Positions 1 to 9,388 of a stretch of 34,924 nt of DNA are shown here, in pieces (position 1 is the first letter of the stretch; every line of letters begins with the position of its first letter). The notes under the pieces were generated by a model, which searched no databases, was not told the DNA's origin, and was given only the letters and a program-made list of their open reading frames with translations. Origin of the DNA: Enteropsectra breve (lineage: Eukaryota > Microsporidia); the NCBI GenBank assembly GCA_024243835.1, contig JALPMN010000613.1, positions 1-34,924 on the forward strand. Direction: 5' to 3'. The translations under genes were made by a program, and so were the position numbers.

Positions 1-26
1 AATTTTTTCATAAAAATAATATTTTT

Positions 27-45
27 AAAATTTTGCACATAGCTC
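27..45 (+). promoter_or_regulatory. AAAATTTT box upstream of DUS1 start
   Basis: An AAAATTTT palindrome lies at 27-34, eleven bases before the ATG at 46. The triplet before the ATG is CTC rather than CCC, so this gene has the A/T box but only a weak C-rich element. The same box precedes many other starts in the window. Confidence 0.4.
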
Positions 46-1041
46 ATGAGTCGCGATAACCGAATCTTCGATTATTTGGCAACGAAGCAAAAGCCATGGA
101 AGATTCTGGCACCAATGGTTGGCAATTCCGATGAGGCATACAGGAAACTAGCCATGAAATACGGTGCTGATCTGTGCTACACTGAGATGGTGAACAGCAA
201 AGTCTACAACAGGGGAAAGACAAACCCACAGAACAACAAGTGGTACACAACACGGATGGAAGAAAGGCCTTTAGTTATCCAGATCTGCGGGGACAACCCG
301 TCTGAGATGCTCAAAACGTGCAAAGCCATCGAAAGCCACTGCGATGCGATTGACATAAACTTTGGCTGCCCACAGGACATTGCCCGGCGGGGCCACTACG
401 GCTCTTGGCTGCAGGACGAGTGGGAACTGATTCAGGAGATTGTTTCAACGCTTTCCCAAAATATTTCAGTTCCGCTGTTTTGCAAAATCAGAATCTTCGA
501 TTCGATAGAAAAGACCGTGGAATATGCGAAGATGTTTGAGAAATGCGGATGCAGCCTGCTGGCTGTTCACGGGCGAACAAGAGAGCAGAAGGGGATTTCA
601 AGCGGGCTCGCCAGCTGGGAGCACATCAGAGCAGTAAAGGAGGCGCTGAGTATTCCAGTAATTGCCAATGGAAATATGATTTATCACAGTGATATCAAGC
701 GGTGTGTGGAGGCAACCGCTGCTGATGGGGTGATGATTGCAGAGCCTCATCTTTATGATCCCATGATATTTGTAGAAGAATCTAAAAGATCAGTTGATAT
801 TTTCAAAGAATATCTTGAAATTATCAAAGACAACGGCGAAGTGGCTGAATACAAAAATGTAAAATCACATGCGTTCAAAATACTGAGGGGAATACTCGTG
901 CCTTCAGAAGAAATGAGAGTAAAACTCGATAAATGCGGGTCCATTGACGAATTTAGCACGTTTGTTGATGACGTTTATAAAAAAATAGAGATTAATGAAA
1001 TCAGCCAGGAGGAGCTCGAACTCAGGCCTTATTTGCGATAA
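46..1041 (+). CDS. DUS1: tRNA-dihydrouridine synthase, Dus1 type
   Basis: This is a flavin-dependent enzyme that reduces uridine to dihydrouridine in the tRNA D loop (positions 16/17 in yeast Dus1). The 331-residue protein begins its TIM-barrel at APMVGNSDEAYR (residues 22-33). It carries the family signature INFGCPQDIARRGHYGS, in which C108 would be the catalytic acid, then CKIRIF (K147) and AVHGRTREQKG (H175), both flavin or substrate contacts, and the phosphate-binding stretch VIANGNM near residue 215. The phrase GCPQ-IA-RGHYGS is typical of Dus1 rather than Dus2, Dus3 or Dus4. The length fits a compact version lacking the longer fungal C-terminal tail. It starts at the first ATG of the frame, 45 bases from the window edge; an N-terminal extension outside the window is unlikely because alignment to the family begins about 20 residues in. 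Confidence 0.93.
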   Translation: MSRDNRIFDYLATKQKPWKILAPMVGNSDEAYRKLAMKYGADLCYTEMVNSKVYNRGKTNPQNNKWYTTRMEERPLVIQICGDNPSEMLKTCKAIESHCDAIDINFGCPQDIARRGHYGSWLQDEWELIQEIVSTLSQNISVPLFCKIRIFDSIEKTVEYAKMFEKCGCSLLAVHGRTREQKGISSGLASWEHIRAVKEALSIPVIANGNMIYHSDIKRCVEATAADGVMIAEPHLYDPMIFVEESKRSVDIFKEYLEIIKDNGEVAEYKNVKSHAFKILRGILVPSEEMRVKLDKCGSIDEFSTFVDDVYKKIEINEISQEELELRPYLR

Positions 1042-1339
1042 AAAGGTACTTCAAGCAGATACAAAATATCAATGGAATCAAATAAACAACCTGCGTAGTT
1101 AAATAAATTTAGATTATTAAAATGCTTGAAAATTTTATTTACGAATATGCTATAATACATCTGTAATAGGAGCAAGAGTAAAAATGACTTTTTACTTGAT
1201 GATAATTGTTTTCTTTCTGTGAGTAAGGTTTTATTTAACAGTGCTAAAATGCTTGTAGTTTTTTGAATGAAATTAATCGATTATTTTAGATTTGAATGCC
1301 ATGGCTTTTCATTTAAAATAGTTAAAAGCATAGCCCCAC

Positions 1340-2014
1340 ATGAACAAAGAATTGATCGGAGTAAGTGAAAGCGAAAGCGACTCGTCATCTCTCTCAATAG
1401 AGCTAGTGGTGGAGCGGGAAGAAAACAAGGAGGCACAGGACAACCCCATACAGCAGAATGTGGCATTCAAGTACGATATTGAGCAGATGAAGGAGAAACC
1501 CTGGCTCAATCCCGGAGCAGATATTACAGACTATTTCAATTACGGCTTTACTGAAAGGACATGGATTAGATACTGTGAACTACAGAAGGAAAATAAAGAG
1601 GCTGCCAAGAAGATTGAAGAAGAACTGAAAGCAAAAGACACACAACAAAATGAGAGAAGATACAAGGAGGACAGGGATTATGATTCAAGATATGATAGAA
1701 GAGACTATGATGACGGTAGAAAAGATTATTACAATGACAATAGCAACAGAAGAGAGTATGACAACAACAGAAAGGAATACTATGACAAAAACAGCAAAAG
1801 AGATTACTATGATGATAGAAAGGAATACTACGATGATAGAAAGGAATACTACGATGATAGAAAGGAATACTACGATGATAGAAGAGATCGCTATGGGGAT
1901 AACAACAGAAAAGAGTATTACGATGATAGGAGAGATTCTTATGGTGATAATAATAGAAAAGACGCTTACGACAGCAGAGACAGAAGGAGCAATAGAGATA
2001 ACAGAAGATACTAA
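1340..2014 (+). CDS. FIP1: Fip1-domain pre-mRNA polyadenylation factor
   Basis: Fip1 tethers poly(A) polymerase to the cleavage and polyadenylation factor in the nucleus. The hallmark is residues 53-78: [18 protein letters not shown] followed by TERTWIRYC, the Fip1 motif (W-x-x-PGADI-DYFNYGF-E-TW). The N-terminus (residues 8-36) is acidic and Ser-rich, as in yeast Fip1, where that part binds the polymerase. From about residue 105 to the end the protein is low-complexity, made of Arg, Asp, Tyr and Lys with tandem KEYYDDR heptads, resembling the charged RD-type tails of metazoan Fip1. At 224 residues it is short. The start ATG follows CCCCAC, matching the local start signal. Identity is firm from the motif; the function of the tail is inferred. 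Confidence 0.88.
   Translation: MNKELIGVSESESDSSSLSIELVVEREENKEAQDNPIQQNVAFKYDIEQMKEKPWLNPGADITDYFNYGFTERTWIRYCELQKENKEAAKKIEEELKAKDTQQNERRYKEDRDYDSRYDRRDYDDGRKDYYNDNSNRREYDNNRKEYYDKNSKRDYYDDRKEYYDDRKEYYDDRKEYYDDRRDRYGDNNRKEYYDDRRDSYGDNNRKDAYDSRDRRSNRDNRRY
1811..1887 (+). repeat. 21-bp tandem repeat inside FIP1
   Basis: A 21-base unit beginning GATGATAGAAAGGAATACTA occurs three times without change at 1811, 1832 and 1853, followed by a partly diverged fourth copy at 1874. It encodes DDRKEYY heptads and keeps the reading frame open. The identity of the copies points to recent expansion. Confidence 0.9.
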
Positions 2015-2499
2015 ATATTTAGGCTTAAACGTTATTTCAATTCTTTAAGAAAGCTCAGGACTGATTTTTAACATTTCTTAAGACCCGAATTTATGTTTAA
2101 TGAATAAAATATTGCTGTTTAATTATACTTGCCTTATTCTTTACAATATTTAAATAATTGTCATGATTCATGGACTAAAGATCAACTTGCACATGCTTAT
2201 AGCACCAATGCCACAAGCTATTGCTTTTAGTGGCTACAGTCTATTACTCTTTTTTAATGTCCTTTTAATATAATTGCTTTAAGAACAGCCATGCTAAACT
2301 CAAAGCACCAGTGTTACTGATCAATCAGCTGATAATAAAGAGAAAAATTACATGATAAATTTATAGTTGATGAATTGTAGTTTATGCCAACAAGCAGCGT
2401 TATATAGTAAATTTGTAATATGATTAAAAAATTTTTGGTTCTTCTTTTATTATTGATTTTTCTCAGGTAACATTTTTATCAAAAATTTTTAATACCCAT
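2015..2499. other. Intergenic, no gene seen
   Basis: This is 485 bases of AT-rich sequence between FIP1 and the first family A gene. No open frame with a C-rich start signal and no tRNA-like structure was seen. The last 20 bases hold the start signal of the next gene. Confidence 0.6.
2481..2499 (+). promoter_or_regulatory. Start-site signal of family A gene 1
   Basis: AAAAATTTTT at 2481-2490 is followed by CCC at 2495-2497, three bases before the ATG at 2500. This is a clear example of the two-part microsporidian start signal and supports the chosen start. Confidence 0.6.
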
Positions 2500-3534
2500 A
2501 TGGTGCGTATTCAGAGAATGATAGTAAGTAGTTTAAAACTTTCAGGGCTTAATGTACTTAGTGCATCACTCTTTCTAGCTTGCAGAGCCATGAAGTCTGA
2601 AGATTCATCAATAGCAACACCTGTGCAGATGGAAGTGTCCAATCCATCCATCTCGACAAAGAGCCTAGGAAGTGCTTTAGAGCATAAAACTACTGGATCT
2701 TCCAAATCCCTTGATGAGAATGGTACTTTGCTCAATGAATTTAGAGCCTGTGCATCTTTTCTAGGTCAAAATACTCATTTTAAAGACTATATTTCTCATT
2801 TTAAGGGATGTGAAAGCAAACCATTTCATTTTTTGATGAAGGAATTTATTATGGATTCGAGACTTTATGAAGAAACATATGAAGCCTTAGTTGAGGACTA
2901 CGCTTCCGATATAAAGGAGTTCCAAGATCGAAGCTATGAGCTGGCCAATTTTATCATTGAAAAGCTATGCGAAGAATCCTTAGAAGCCATGAAGATTTTC
3001 AATACTCAGCTGAGAGTTCAATTTTTGGAAGTCGAAACAAATAATTTGTTGCTCTCGAGGTATACAAACTTTAATACCATTGATGCAAATTTCTTACTAG
3101 TAAGGACTGTAAGACCTAGGGGTCCCATCGGGCATAGGGAAGAAATGGAAGATATTCTTAGAAGCTGTCTGCTTTTTAAACAAAATGATATAGTATCCAA
3201 AATAATAAAAGAAGATCTCAGCACGAAATGTTATCCTCGCCCCAGCTCATTTTATGCCAATGCGATAGTTATAAGATCCCATTCATTATATAACAACTTG
3301 AGTGGAAATCAAGCATTGCCACTTGAATTTACATGCATTGATCCTGATAATTCTACTATTGAAAAGAAGTATCGAATTAAGTCTATTCTAATAAAGAGGA
3401 CTGGGGAAGATGAAAGCCATGGGCTAACAGTATTGAATATTCCAGTAGACCGAGATTTAAAAAAGGTCTCTCAAGACCTTGCTGATAGGGCTAATGCAGG
3501 CGCGATTTATAGCATGTATGAATTAGTTAGATAA
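2500..3534 (+). CDS. Orphan protein, family A member 1
   Basis: The function is unknown. The 344-residue protein is a paralogue of the gene at 4282. Shared blocks in order are: a Cys-Arg-Ala near residues 28-30; an ACA-F-G-N-HF block at residues 83-94; a Cys then PFHF followed by KE at residues 104-115; KLCEES with KIF at 155-167; EMEDIL near residue 215; LPLEFTCID near 275; YRIKSIL near 294; and a closing MYELVR. The N-terminus has a moderately hydrophobic stretch (residues 11-28), which could be a signal peptide or anchor, ending at Cys28. No transmembrane segment is evident elsewhere. The start is supported by an AAAAATTTTT box and CCC. Unlinked orphan paralogues with leader sequences are common in microsporidia and are often secreted, but secretion here is an inference. 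Confidence 0.75.
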   Translation: MVRIQRMIVSSLKLSGLNVLSASLFLACRAMKSEDSSIATPVQMEVSNPSISTKSLGSALEHKTTGSSKSLDENGTLLNEFRACASFLGQNTHFKDYISHFKGCESKPFHFLMKEFIMDSRLYEETYEALVEDYASDIKEFQDRSYELANFIIEKLCEESLEAMKIFNTQLRVQFLEVETNNLLLSRYTNFNTIDANFLLVRTVRPRGPIGHREEMEDILRSCLLFKQNDIVSKIIKEDLSTKCYPRPSSFYANAIVIRSHSLYNNLSGNQALPLEFTCIDPDNSTIEKKYRIKSILIKRTGEDESHGLTVLNIPVDRDLKKVSQDLADRANAGAIYSMYELVR

Positions 3535-4281
3535 AGCTCGTAGCTAGTAAAGTTTATTTTCATTAAGTTTGCTTATATTATGGATTGTATCAAGTTTATT
3601 TCAGGTTAAAAGCATCGAGCTCTTATTTACAAGACTATTCTGACAAACTTTTCATGTTAAAATATTCGAGCTAGCTGTAATGCTCGATTATGTCGTCTAC
3701 AAAACTTTATTAAAGCTTAGAATAATTTAAGTATTCATATTTTTAGCTATATTCAGACCGATTCTTGTACTTAAGGATTTTCTTAGAAATGTGAGTTATC
3801 TTAAAGGATAAATAAGTATTGTAAACAATAATATTTCATTAACATAAAGATTAACATTTTGAAATACACAAGAGTGGTATGCTCAGTAAATTCGTCTTTG
3901 ATATTTTGCTGCGTAAAATATCGCTGGAATTTTACCTTATTATCCATAAAATAAGCTTAAATGAATGATATTTTGAGCATTACTATATTATAATACGCCA
4001 TTAGATTTTGTACTTGATTGTTACAGCTTTTTAGCTTGCATATGGTTTTGCGATCTAATGGAGTCTTATCATTTTGATTACGTAATATAGATTAATATTT
4101 GCACTTAGAGACTACATAAAACCACAGTAGGCCCCAAAATACTAATATAGGTACTTATATGTATTTTAGCTTAAAGAATACTGAGCCATATGCTCCATTT
4201 ACTCAGTTTTAGCTCATTCAATCATTTTTAATTAGCAATTAGTATCAACTCGTAATTTAAGGAAAATTTTGGCTCAGGCCC
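3535..4281. other. Intergenic between family A copies
   Basis: This is 747 bases of AT-rich sequence separating the two family A genes. I looked for a third, decayed copy by searching for the ACA-F-G-N-HF and KLC-ES coding blocks and saw none. Only the start signal at its 3' end is recognisable. Confidence 0.55.
4263..4281 (+). promoter_or_regulatory. Start-site signal of family A gene 2
   Basis: AAAATTTT at 4263-4270 and CCC at 4279-4281 immediately precede the ATG at 4282, giving the same two-part arrangement as the sister gene. Confidence 0.6.
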
Positions 4282-5319
4282 ATGTTAAGCATGCACAAAT
4301 TAATTACCAATGCTGCATGGTTGAGAGTGTTTAGCCCGTCCCTCCTTCAACATTGTAGGGCAATTCAAATGGATCACGCATCCTTAGCCCTGCTAGAGTT
4401 TTATGACTTTGCGATTCCTGCAACCACAGAAGTGTCTGAAAGAACAAATACACACCATTCAGATTCTAGCACGAACAATCTTGATATTGGAGTATATGAC
4501 ATACTTTTTAATGATCTAGGCGCATGTGCTAACTTTTTTGGCAGCAATATTCATTTCCTTGCATACCTTGCCGGCTGCGAATGCACTGCTGAAAGCATGC
4601 CTTTTCATTATATATTTAAAGAGCATCTACAAAATAAAGAGTTTAGTAAGGCACGCCAAAAGAAGGTCGAAGAGCTGGTAAAAAAGTACATCACGGCCAA
4701 GTACAAACTTACTAAGCTGATAGGCTTTCTTTTAGACAAGCTGTGCGATGAATCGGAAGAGACCAGAAAGATTTTCGGCATTGACTTTAGCTTAGAACTC
4801 ATAAATAAATCAAGTGAGCCAAGTAGACAACTATATTCGAAAAGCTACTTTTTAACTAGCATCAACATACCCATCCACTATTTTGATGGTAGTAACAGTC
4901 CATCTGAAATGGAAGCAATACTGAAAGATGCTCTTGGCCATGACAGAAAAGTGCTTACAAGAAATGACGCAATAGGTATTGTTGAAATTTACGAGGAAAA
5001 TTCTGAATGCGATATCTATGCTCCTGTTACTGCCAGATATGGGAAGTCAATCGCGATTAGCTATACCGAGCTAAATAAAAAGCAAATGGCGAAAGATCCA
5101 TTTCCACTAGAATTTACCCTTTTTGATAATGCAAGCTCTGATAGGAGCGTGCCATACAGAATCAAGTCTATATTAACTGCGAAATCTAAGGATAAAGGGG
5201 GCAGAGAAATTGAGAATTTCGAGTCCTCAAAACCATTCAAAAAAGACGAGTGGATGAAAATAATACACAAAAAAGTAAGATCCAGTTCAGTATGCGTAAT
5301 GTACGAAGCAGTGGAGTGA
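4282..5319 (+). CDS. Orphan protein, family A member 2
   Basis: The function is unknown. The 345-residue protein is collinear and nearly equal in length with the protein at 2500. Matching blocks are HCRAI (versus ACRAM), GACANFFGSNIHF, a Cys-containing segment then MPFHYIFKEH, LDKLCDESEE with KIF, EMEAILKDAL, FPLEFTLFD, PYRIKSIL and the C-terminal MYEAVE. Overall conservation is moderate, so the duplication is old, even though the genes are adjacent and in the same direction. The leader (residues 1-24) is less hydrophobic than in member 1, making a signal peptide uncertain. The middle third is Lys-rich and probably helical (residues 115-160). Conserved Cys residues (ACA, the Cys before PFH, KLC) could form a metal site or disulfides, which is inference only. 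Confidence 0.75.
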   Translation: MLSMHKLITNAAWLRVFSPSLLQHCRAIQMDHASLALLEFYDFAIPATTEVSERTNTHHSDSSTNNLDIGVYDILFNDLGACANFFGSNIHFLAYLAGCECTAESMPFHYIFKEHLQNKEFSKARQKKVEELVKKYITAKYKLTKLIGFLLDKLCDESEETRKIFGIDFSLELINKSSEPSRQLYSKSYFLTSINIPIHYFDGSNSPSEMEAILKDALGHDRKVLTRNDAIGIVEIYEENSECDIYAPVTARYGKSIAISYTELNKKQMAKDPFPLEFTLFDNASSDRSVPYRIKSILTAKSKDKGGREIENFESSKPFKKDEWMKIIHKKVRSSSVCVMYEAVE

Positions 5320-5732
5320 TGTATTTAAAATATTAATTATAGCTTGTATAAAGTTTTAATAGTTGTATTTATGATATTCTTTAAAAATACTTCTTATAAT
5401 TATCGCCGAGTAAAATTTCTCTTGCATTTTACTAAATTCTAAATATTTATGAGCTAAAGTAAACAGCAGAAATTATAGGCTTTCATAAGGCAAGCTTCTT
5501 GCTTGTGAAGTTATTGAAATACCACAACCCATCGAATAATATAACAATCATAGTGTAGTTTGATCAATATATTAAAAAGCTTTCAGTAGAATAATAACGA
5601 ATTTATGATATCACCAACTCTTAACTATAAATCAGTCTCAATACACAAATAATCAGCCACACTGTGATACCAGCATTTTATATGGATGAACAGAAACACT
5701 AAGGACAAAATAAAATATTATAAATTTTTATT
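5320..5732. other. Intergenic, convergent 3' ends
   Basis: This is 413 bases between the 3' end of family A member 2 and the 3' end of the ribosomal protein gene on the other strand. It is AT-rich with no coding signal or RNA gene seen. Confidence 0.6.
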
Positions 5733-6350
5733 TTAACGATATCTCTTCAAAGACAAAGTGTTATTTCTTCTCCAGCATGCTCTAGCAGATCCACCAATAG
5801 TATTGTTGAACTTTGGTCCCTTTCCGAGTCCTCTGGACTTCCTTCCAGAAGTGGTGAGAGAACGGCACTCTCTTCTCTTGTGGACAGAGTTGCAGATCCA
5901 GTTGATCTTGTAGTCATTTCTGATTGCGTTGTGGTTGGGGTCAACAAGAATCACCTCATAGTACTTGTGCATGAAATCTGCACCAAGACAGTAAGAGCTC
6001 AGAACACGCATGTTTGTGCACTTCTGTCCGACAATGTGCTCAGCAGAAGTCTGCTTGCTGAGACCTGGCTTGATCTGGTGGATACCAGCATTTACACACT
6101 TACCTCTGGTGTTACCATTGTTGTATCTTGTCCTGACAGCATCTCCCTTCTTGACTCTTGCGCAGTAAACGACATAGCCGTTTTTGGCCTTGTATCCAAG
6201 CTTTCTGGCTCTCTCCAAAAATGTAGGCCTCTCCTTTCTGTGCACAGTATCTCTCTGGCGGGCCTCAACAATGGCAAGTCTCATGAGGTATCTCATTACG
6301 TCGCTCTGTCTTTTTCTGTGGATTTCTCTAAGTATTTGTGCAAAACTCAT
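5733..6350 (-). CDS. RPL15: 60S ribosomal protein L15 (eL15)
   Basis: This is a structural protein of the large cytosolic ribosomal subunit. It has 205 residues, the usual size for the family. Recognisable blocks run along the full length: [13 protein letters not shown] near the N-terminus, [15 protein letters not shown] in the centre, [29 protein letters not shown], and the highly conserved C-terminus [14 protein letters not shown] followed by [18 protein letters not shown] and a final Lys-Arg-Tyr-Arg. No intron is needed: the N-terminus is complete from the ATG at 6350. The start is preceded on its own strand by CCCC (plus-strand GGGG at 6352-6355) and A/T boxes, and the gene is divergent from RPB9, sharing a 245-base upstream region. 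Confidence 0.96.
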   Translation of the reverse strand: MSFAQILREIHRKRQSDVMRYLMRLAIVEARQRDTVHRKERPTFLERARKLGYKAKNGYVVYCARVKKGDAVRTRYNNGNTRGKCVNAGIHQIKPGLSKQTSAEHIVGQKCTNMRVLSSYCLGADFMHKYYEVILVDPNHNAIRNDYKINWICNSVHKRRECRSLTTSGRKSRGLGKGPKFNNTIGGSARACWRRNNTLSLKRYR

Positions 6351-6595
6351 TGGGGAGTAAATTTTTTGAAAATTTTTTTCTCAAAAATTAAGTGCAAAAA
6401 TTCACACAAAGAAGACTATTTAAAGAAATCGCAAAAAGACAAGCACATCTTCTTTACAGTGAAATACATGCAGTCAAGTAAACACATACTTGTTTTTTCC
6501 ATAAAAAATATTTTTGTCTATTTTTCCAAGTGGATTATTTCTCCAAGATTTGCTGGATATTTAGAGATAAAAATATTATGTGTTCTTAGCCCCAA
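6351..6595. promoter_or_regulatory. Divergent promoter region RPL15 / RPB9
   Basis: This 245-base region separates the two divergent starts. On the RPL15 side it has GGGG at 6352-6355 (CCCC on the coding strand) and two A/T boxes of the AAATTTT type at about 6359-6380. On the RPB9 side CCCC lies at 6590-6593 just before AAATG. The roles are inferred from position. Confidence 0.5.
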
Positions 6596-6919
6596 ATGGC
6601 GATCCAATTCTGTAAGGAATGCAACAACATGCTCTATCCAAAGACTGACAGTGTTTCCATGCTCTACACATGCCTCCGCTGCGATATCTCTGCAGAGCCC
6701 GCAACGCCTGTTGTGTTGTCAATGAATCTCAAGAAGACTCACTGCACTGATTTGCAGCTGAAACAAAATCTTTTCAAGGATGCTGCGCTCCCAAGGTTTG
6801 CTACGAGATGCCCAAAATGCTCACACAATGAATGCATCAGCTATTTCGAAAAGAGCGAGGATAAGGCGCTCGACAGCTACTATGTTTGCACAGCATGCTA
6901 TAACGAATGGACGGATTAA
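6596..6919 (+). CDS. RPB9: RNA polymerase II subunit RPB9
   Basis: This is a small zinc-binding subunit of RNA polymerase II that influences start-site selection and transcript proofreading. The 107-residue protein has two zinc ribbons. The N-terminal one has CKEC (C6, C9) and CLRC (C26, C29). The C-terminal TFIIS-like one has CPKC (C72, C75) and CTAC (C98, C101). The loop of the second ribbon reads EKSEDKALDSYYVC. It lacks the RSADEP-type acidic hairpin of the polymerase III subunit RPC11 and of TFIIS, which is why I choose RPB9. The length is close to the 110-125 residues usual for the family. The start follows TTAGCCCCAA. The gene is divergent from RPL15. Confidence 0.88.
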   Translation: MAIQFCKECNNMLYPKTDSVSMLYTCLRCDISAEPATPVVLSMNLKKTHCTDLQLKQNLFKDAALPRFATRCPKCSHNECISYFEKSEDKALDSYYVCTACYNEWTD

Positions 6920-7044
6920 AAGAAGCCTATGTTGGAAGAGAAATTCAGAAATCAAAATAAATATGTAATTTAACAACTTACAATTATTTTTTTAATAGAA
7001 ACACTCACTGTTTGTTATTCTAATACTTTCAGGAGAGACCTTCC

Positions 7045-8595
7045 TCAAAACTTAAAGCCTAATGTGTAGCTTTCCTGGCGCATCTCTTCATTTAGCTTCT
7101 TGTAAAACTCAGTTATTTCTTCTTGACTTACAGGAGGGCCTACGCTTGTCCTGATGCAGTCCTCCACCGAGGCGGATAATTCTAGAGACTCTATCGGAGA
7201 TATTTCAATATTTTCGAATGTGGAGCTTTCCCTCTCACTGCCAATTATAGCTACCATATCCATTTCTAAGTCTATGTGTGTCTCTTCCTTGATGCAATGC
7301 TCATTCGGTTTTAGAGTTAGATCACAAGCAGCTCCATAACGTGATTCATATACCGTCGCTTTTTCTAAAATATCATCGGAGAGCGTCAGGCCTGGTATGG
7401 GCGAGGGAGGAGGGCTTGCATGCAGGAAAAACTGCGTGGTTACCTGCTCGTTATTGTTGCAGATTTCATCATTTTTCCAAGCTTGTTCACCAAAGGTAAT
7501 TTTTCTAATATTCCCTGCTTTAAGAAAATGCATGGTACCTGATGATAGAAAATTTTCATTTGCTTTTCCTTTTATACCATCAGAGAACTTATCTACTTGG
7601 CTGAAAATTAAATAACGAAATAAATGGTGTCTATAAATAAAGTGGGAGATAATCCATGTGCGAATGGCATATGGATCTACTAGAGTTTGGCTCTTCGAAT
7701 CTCTCTGCAAAATTTGTGTGCTGTGGGACAAATGCCTCAAGACTATTCGGATTTTGTTGCAGCGGGCTAATATTCTTTTTTTCCTAACACTATGGAGTGA
7801 AATTTTAAATCTCTTGCCTCTTGAACTCGATCTGAGGCCATGCGTAATAATTGGCTTTCTCAGAGGCTTTTGTATCTTAACTACCCTGCTATTGCTTCTT
7901 ATTTTATTTTTAAGAAGGACGTTACGTGTATGCTTTGGTCTTTCCTTCACACAGACCAACAGCTTTTCTTCATTTTCTATTTCCTTCACGCTATCTAAAA
8001 TGGTCTCAAGAGGGATTATTTGAGCAATTCTTCGGTGCTTGCATACAAACGATTTACTAAATCTAAATTTGCTTCCCTTAGTTTTCAATCTGAAATATGA
8101 CTTTAGGCTTTTCTTATACCTCCTGTCCTTAATAAAACTGATTGCTTGTGAATCGGCCCCATCGACAAATCTTTTATTTACATTAATCTCACTGATTATT
8201 TTAGTCGGACCAAAATTGTTGTTCTCTGATTTAACAAAGACAGAGCTATCCTCGAAATCCTCATTTTCAATCACAAGCTTTTTAGATCTCTCACCCTTTC
8301 TTATAAAAGTAAAGCTTTCTTCGAAATCCTCGCTTTCCTCATCAATTACAAGCTTCCTAGATCTTTCAAATGCAGCCTTTTGAACAGAGAAAGAGTCACC
8401 ATCTGAATCATCGCTTTCCTCATCAATCACAAGCTTCTTAGATCTTTCGAATATAGTCCTGTGTAGGTTGGGCTTCTCGGCCTCTGGATTCAACACAGAC
8501 ATATTTTGTTGTCCTGTGTATGTTAGTTTTTGTTTCAGCTTCAATCTCATTGGTGCCAAGCAATATTCTTTGAAGATAAAGAATCCTCCTTTCAT
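7045..8595 (-). CDS. Orphan protein with three SIM-like repeats
   Basis: The family was not recognised. The protein has 516 residues from the first ATG. A motif of the form ERS-[KR]-KLVI-[DE]-x-E, followed by a run rich in Asp, Glu and Ser, occurs three times at residues 49-63, 76-90 and 102-116. A hydrophobic LVI core flanked by acidic and phosphorylatable residues is the form of a SUMO-interacting motif. The centre (about 150-300) is strongly basic, with many Arg, Lys and His residues and RSSSRGKRFK-type stretches, suggesting nucleic acid or nuclear contact. The C-terminal third is acidic, with further short hydrophobic-acidic patches (for example IEISPIESLEL). No transmembrane segment is seen. 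The start is uncertain: ATG codons at residues 16 and 32 are alternatives. CCCC about ten bases before 8595 and a TATA-like stretch upstream favour the longest form. Nuclear location is inferred. Confidence 0.65.
   Translation of the reverse strand: MKGGFFIFKEYCLAPMRLKLKQKLTYTGQQNMSVLNPEAEKPNLHRTIFERSKKLVIDEESDDSDGDSFSVQKAAFERSRKLVIDEESEDFEESFTFIRKGERSKKLVIENEDFEDSSVFVKSENNNFGPTKIISEINVNKRFVDGADSQAISFIKDRRYKKSLKSYFRLKTKGSKFRFSKSFVCKHRRIAQIIPLETILDSVKEIENEEKLLVCVKERPKHTRNVLLKNKIRSNSRVVKIQKPLRKPIITHGLRSSSRGKRFKISLHSVRKKRILARCNKIRIVLRHLSHSTQILQRDSKSQTLVDPYAIRTWIISHFIYRHHLFRYLIFSQVDKFSDGIKGKANENFLSSGTMHFLKAGNIRKITFGEQAWKNDEICNNNEQVTTQFFLHASPPPSPIPGLTLSDDILEKATVYESRYGAACDLTLKPNEHCIKEETHIDLEMDMVAIIGSERESSTFENIEISPIESLELSASVEDCIRTSVGPPVSQEEITEFYKKLNEEMRQESYTLGFKF
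8248..8451 (-). repeat. Three in-frame SIM-like coding repeats
   Basis: Three copies lie at about 8407-8451, 8326-8370 and 8248-8292, spaced 25 to 27 codons apart. The first two are nearly identical in DNA as well as protein (GAAAGATCTA then AAGCTTGT and ATTGATGAGGAAAGCGA). The third keeps GAGAGATCTAAAAAGCTTGT and then diverges. This suggests recent duplication. Confidence 0.85.
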
Positions 8596-9388
8596 GTTTG
8601 CACAGGGGTGTGACCAAGAGATAAATATAATTGTTATCCCGATCAGAATTAAAAACGAGAATTCTTAATGCAATGCATTTCCTGTAACAAAATACATTAA
8701 CCATCGTATACTTCATAGAATGCTACAATAAAAGATTATTTAAATGCTTAATTCTTCACTCTAAGCAAAATACAGAAATAAATGCATCATTGTTTTGAAA
8801 AATCGCCAGCACATGAAATAGATAGTAAAAGTTTATACATTTGCAAGAAAGCTTTTTTCGCAACCAAAATCTTTTATTCTCAAACTCCAAAGGACATCCT
8901 TCCCTGGCTTACACACTGTGCTTTGCTCTACAAAGCTCTTTTTTATTGTGGGTTGCTTATCCCGAATTGATACTAGAGCTTCGTTTTTGTAGCTTTGTCT
9001 TGTATTTGAATATTATTCATACATAAAGCTTGTGGTAAGTATTTCTTAAAACAATCAGATAAGCAGTTTTGTATTATTAAAATCTACTGTGCTTCTTACA
9101 GAAAATTCAGTTTCCACCATCTTTTTGAACATCAGTCGATACATAATCATTATGTGATTTTTGATCTCTTCTACATGACATTAGTTAACGAGCCAGGCGT
9201 GATGCATTACTGTAAGGAATACAAAGAAAGAATGCTGTTTGAAAAAGCCTCATATTAATGGAGCATACAGTAATTGTTTATCTGGTCACAATTATTTGCT
9301 GCATATGCTTTTATTCTATCGCCTGAAACGCAGTTGTTACTTATTAAAATTTTATTAAAATTTTATTTGCAAAAAAAATTAGTATTCC
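8596..9388. other. Intergenic, divergent promoters, no gene seen
   Basis: This is 793 bases between two divergent starts. Short open frames at 8782-9026 lack a C-rich start signal and have no coding character. AAAATTTT boxes occur twice close to the 9389 start. Nothing else is recognised. Confidence 0.55.

Noticed and set aside
5880..6725. 281-codon plus-strand frame opposite RPL15 and running into RPB9
   Set aside because: It is an antisense shadow of a firmly identified ribosomal protein gene and overlaps RPB9 in another frame.
8438..8716. 92-codon minus-strand frame overlapping the start of the SIM-repeat gene
   Set aside because: It is a shadow of the repeat-bearing frame; the LVI repeats and longer frame favour the other reading.
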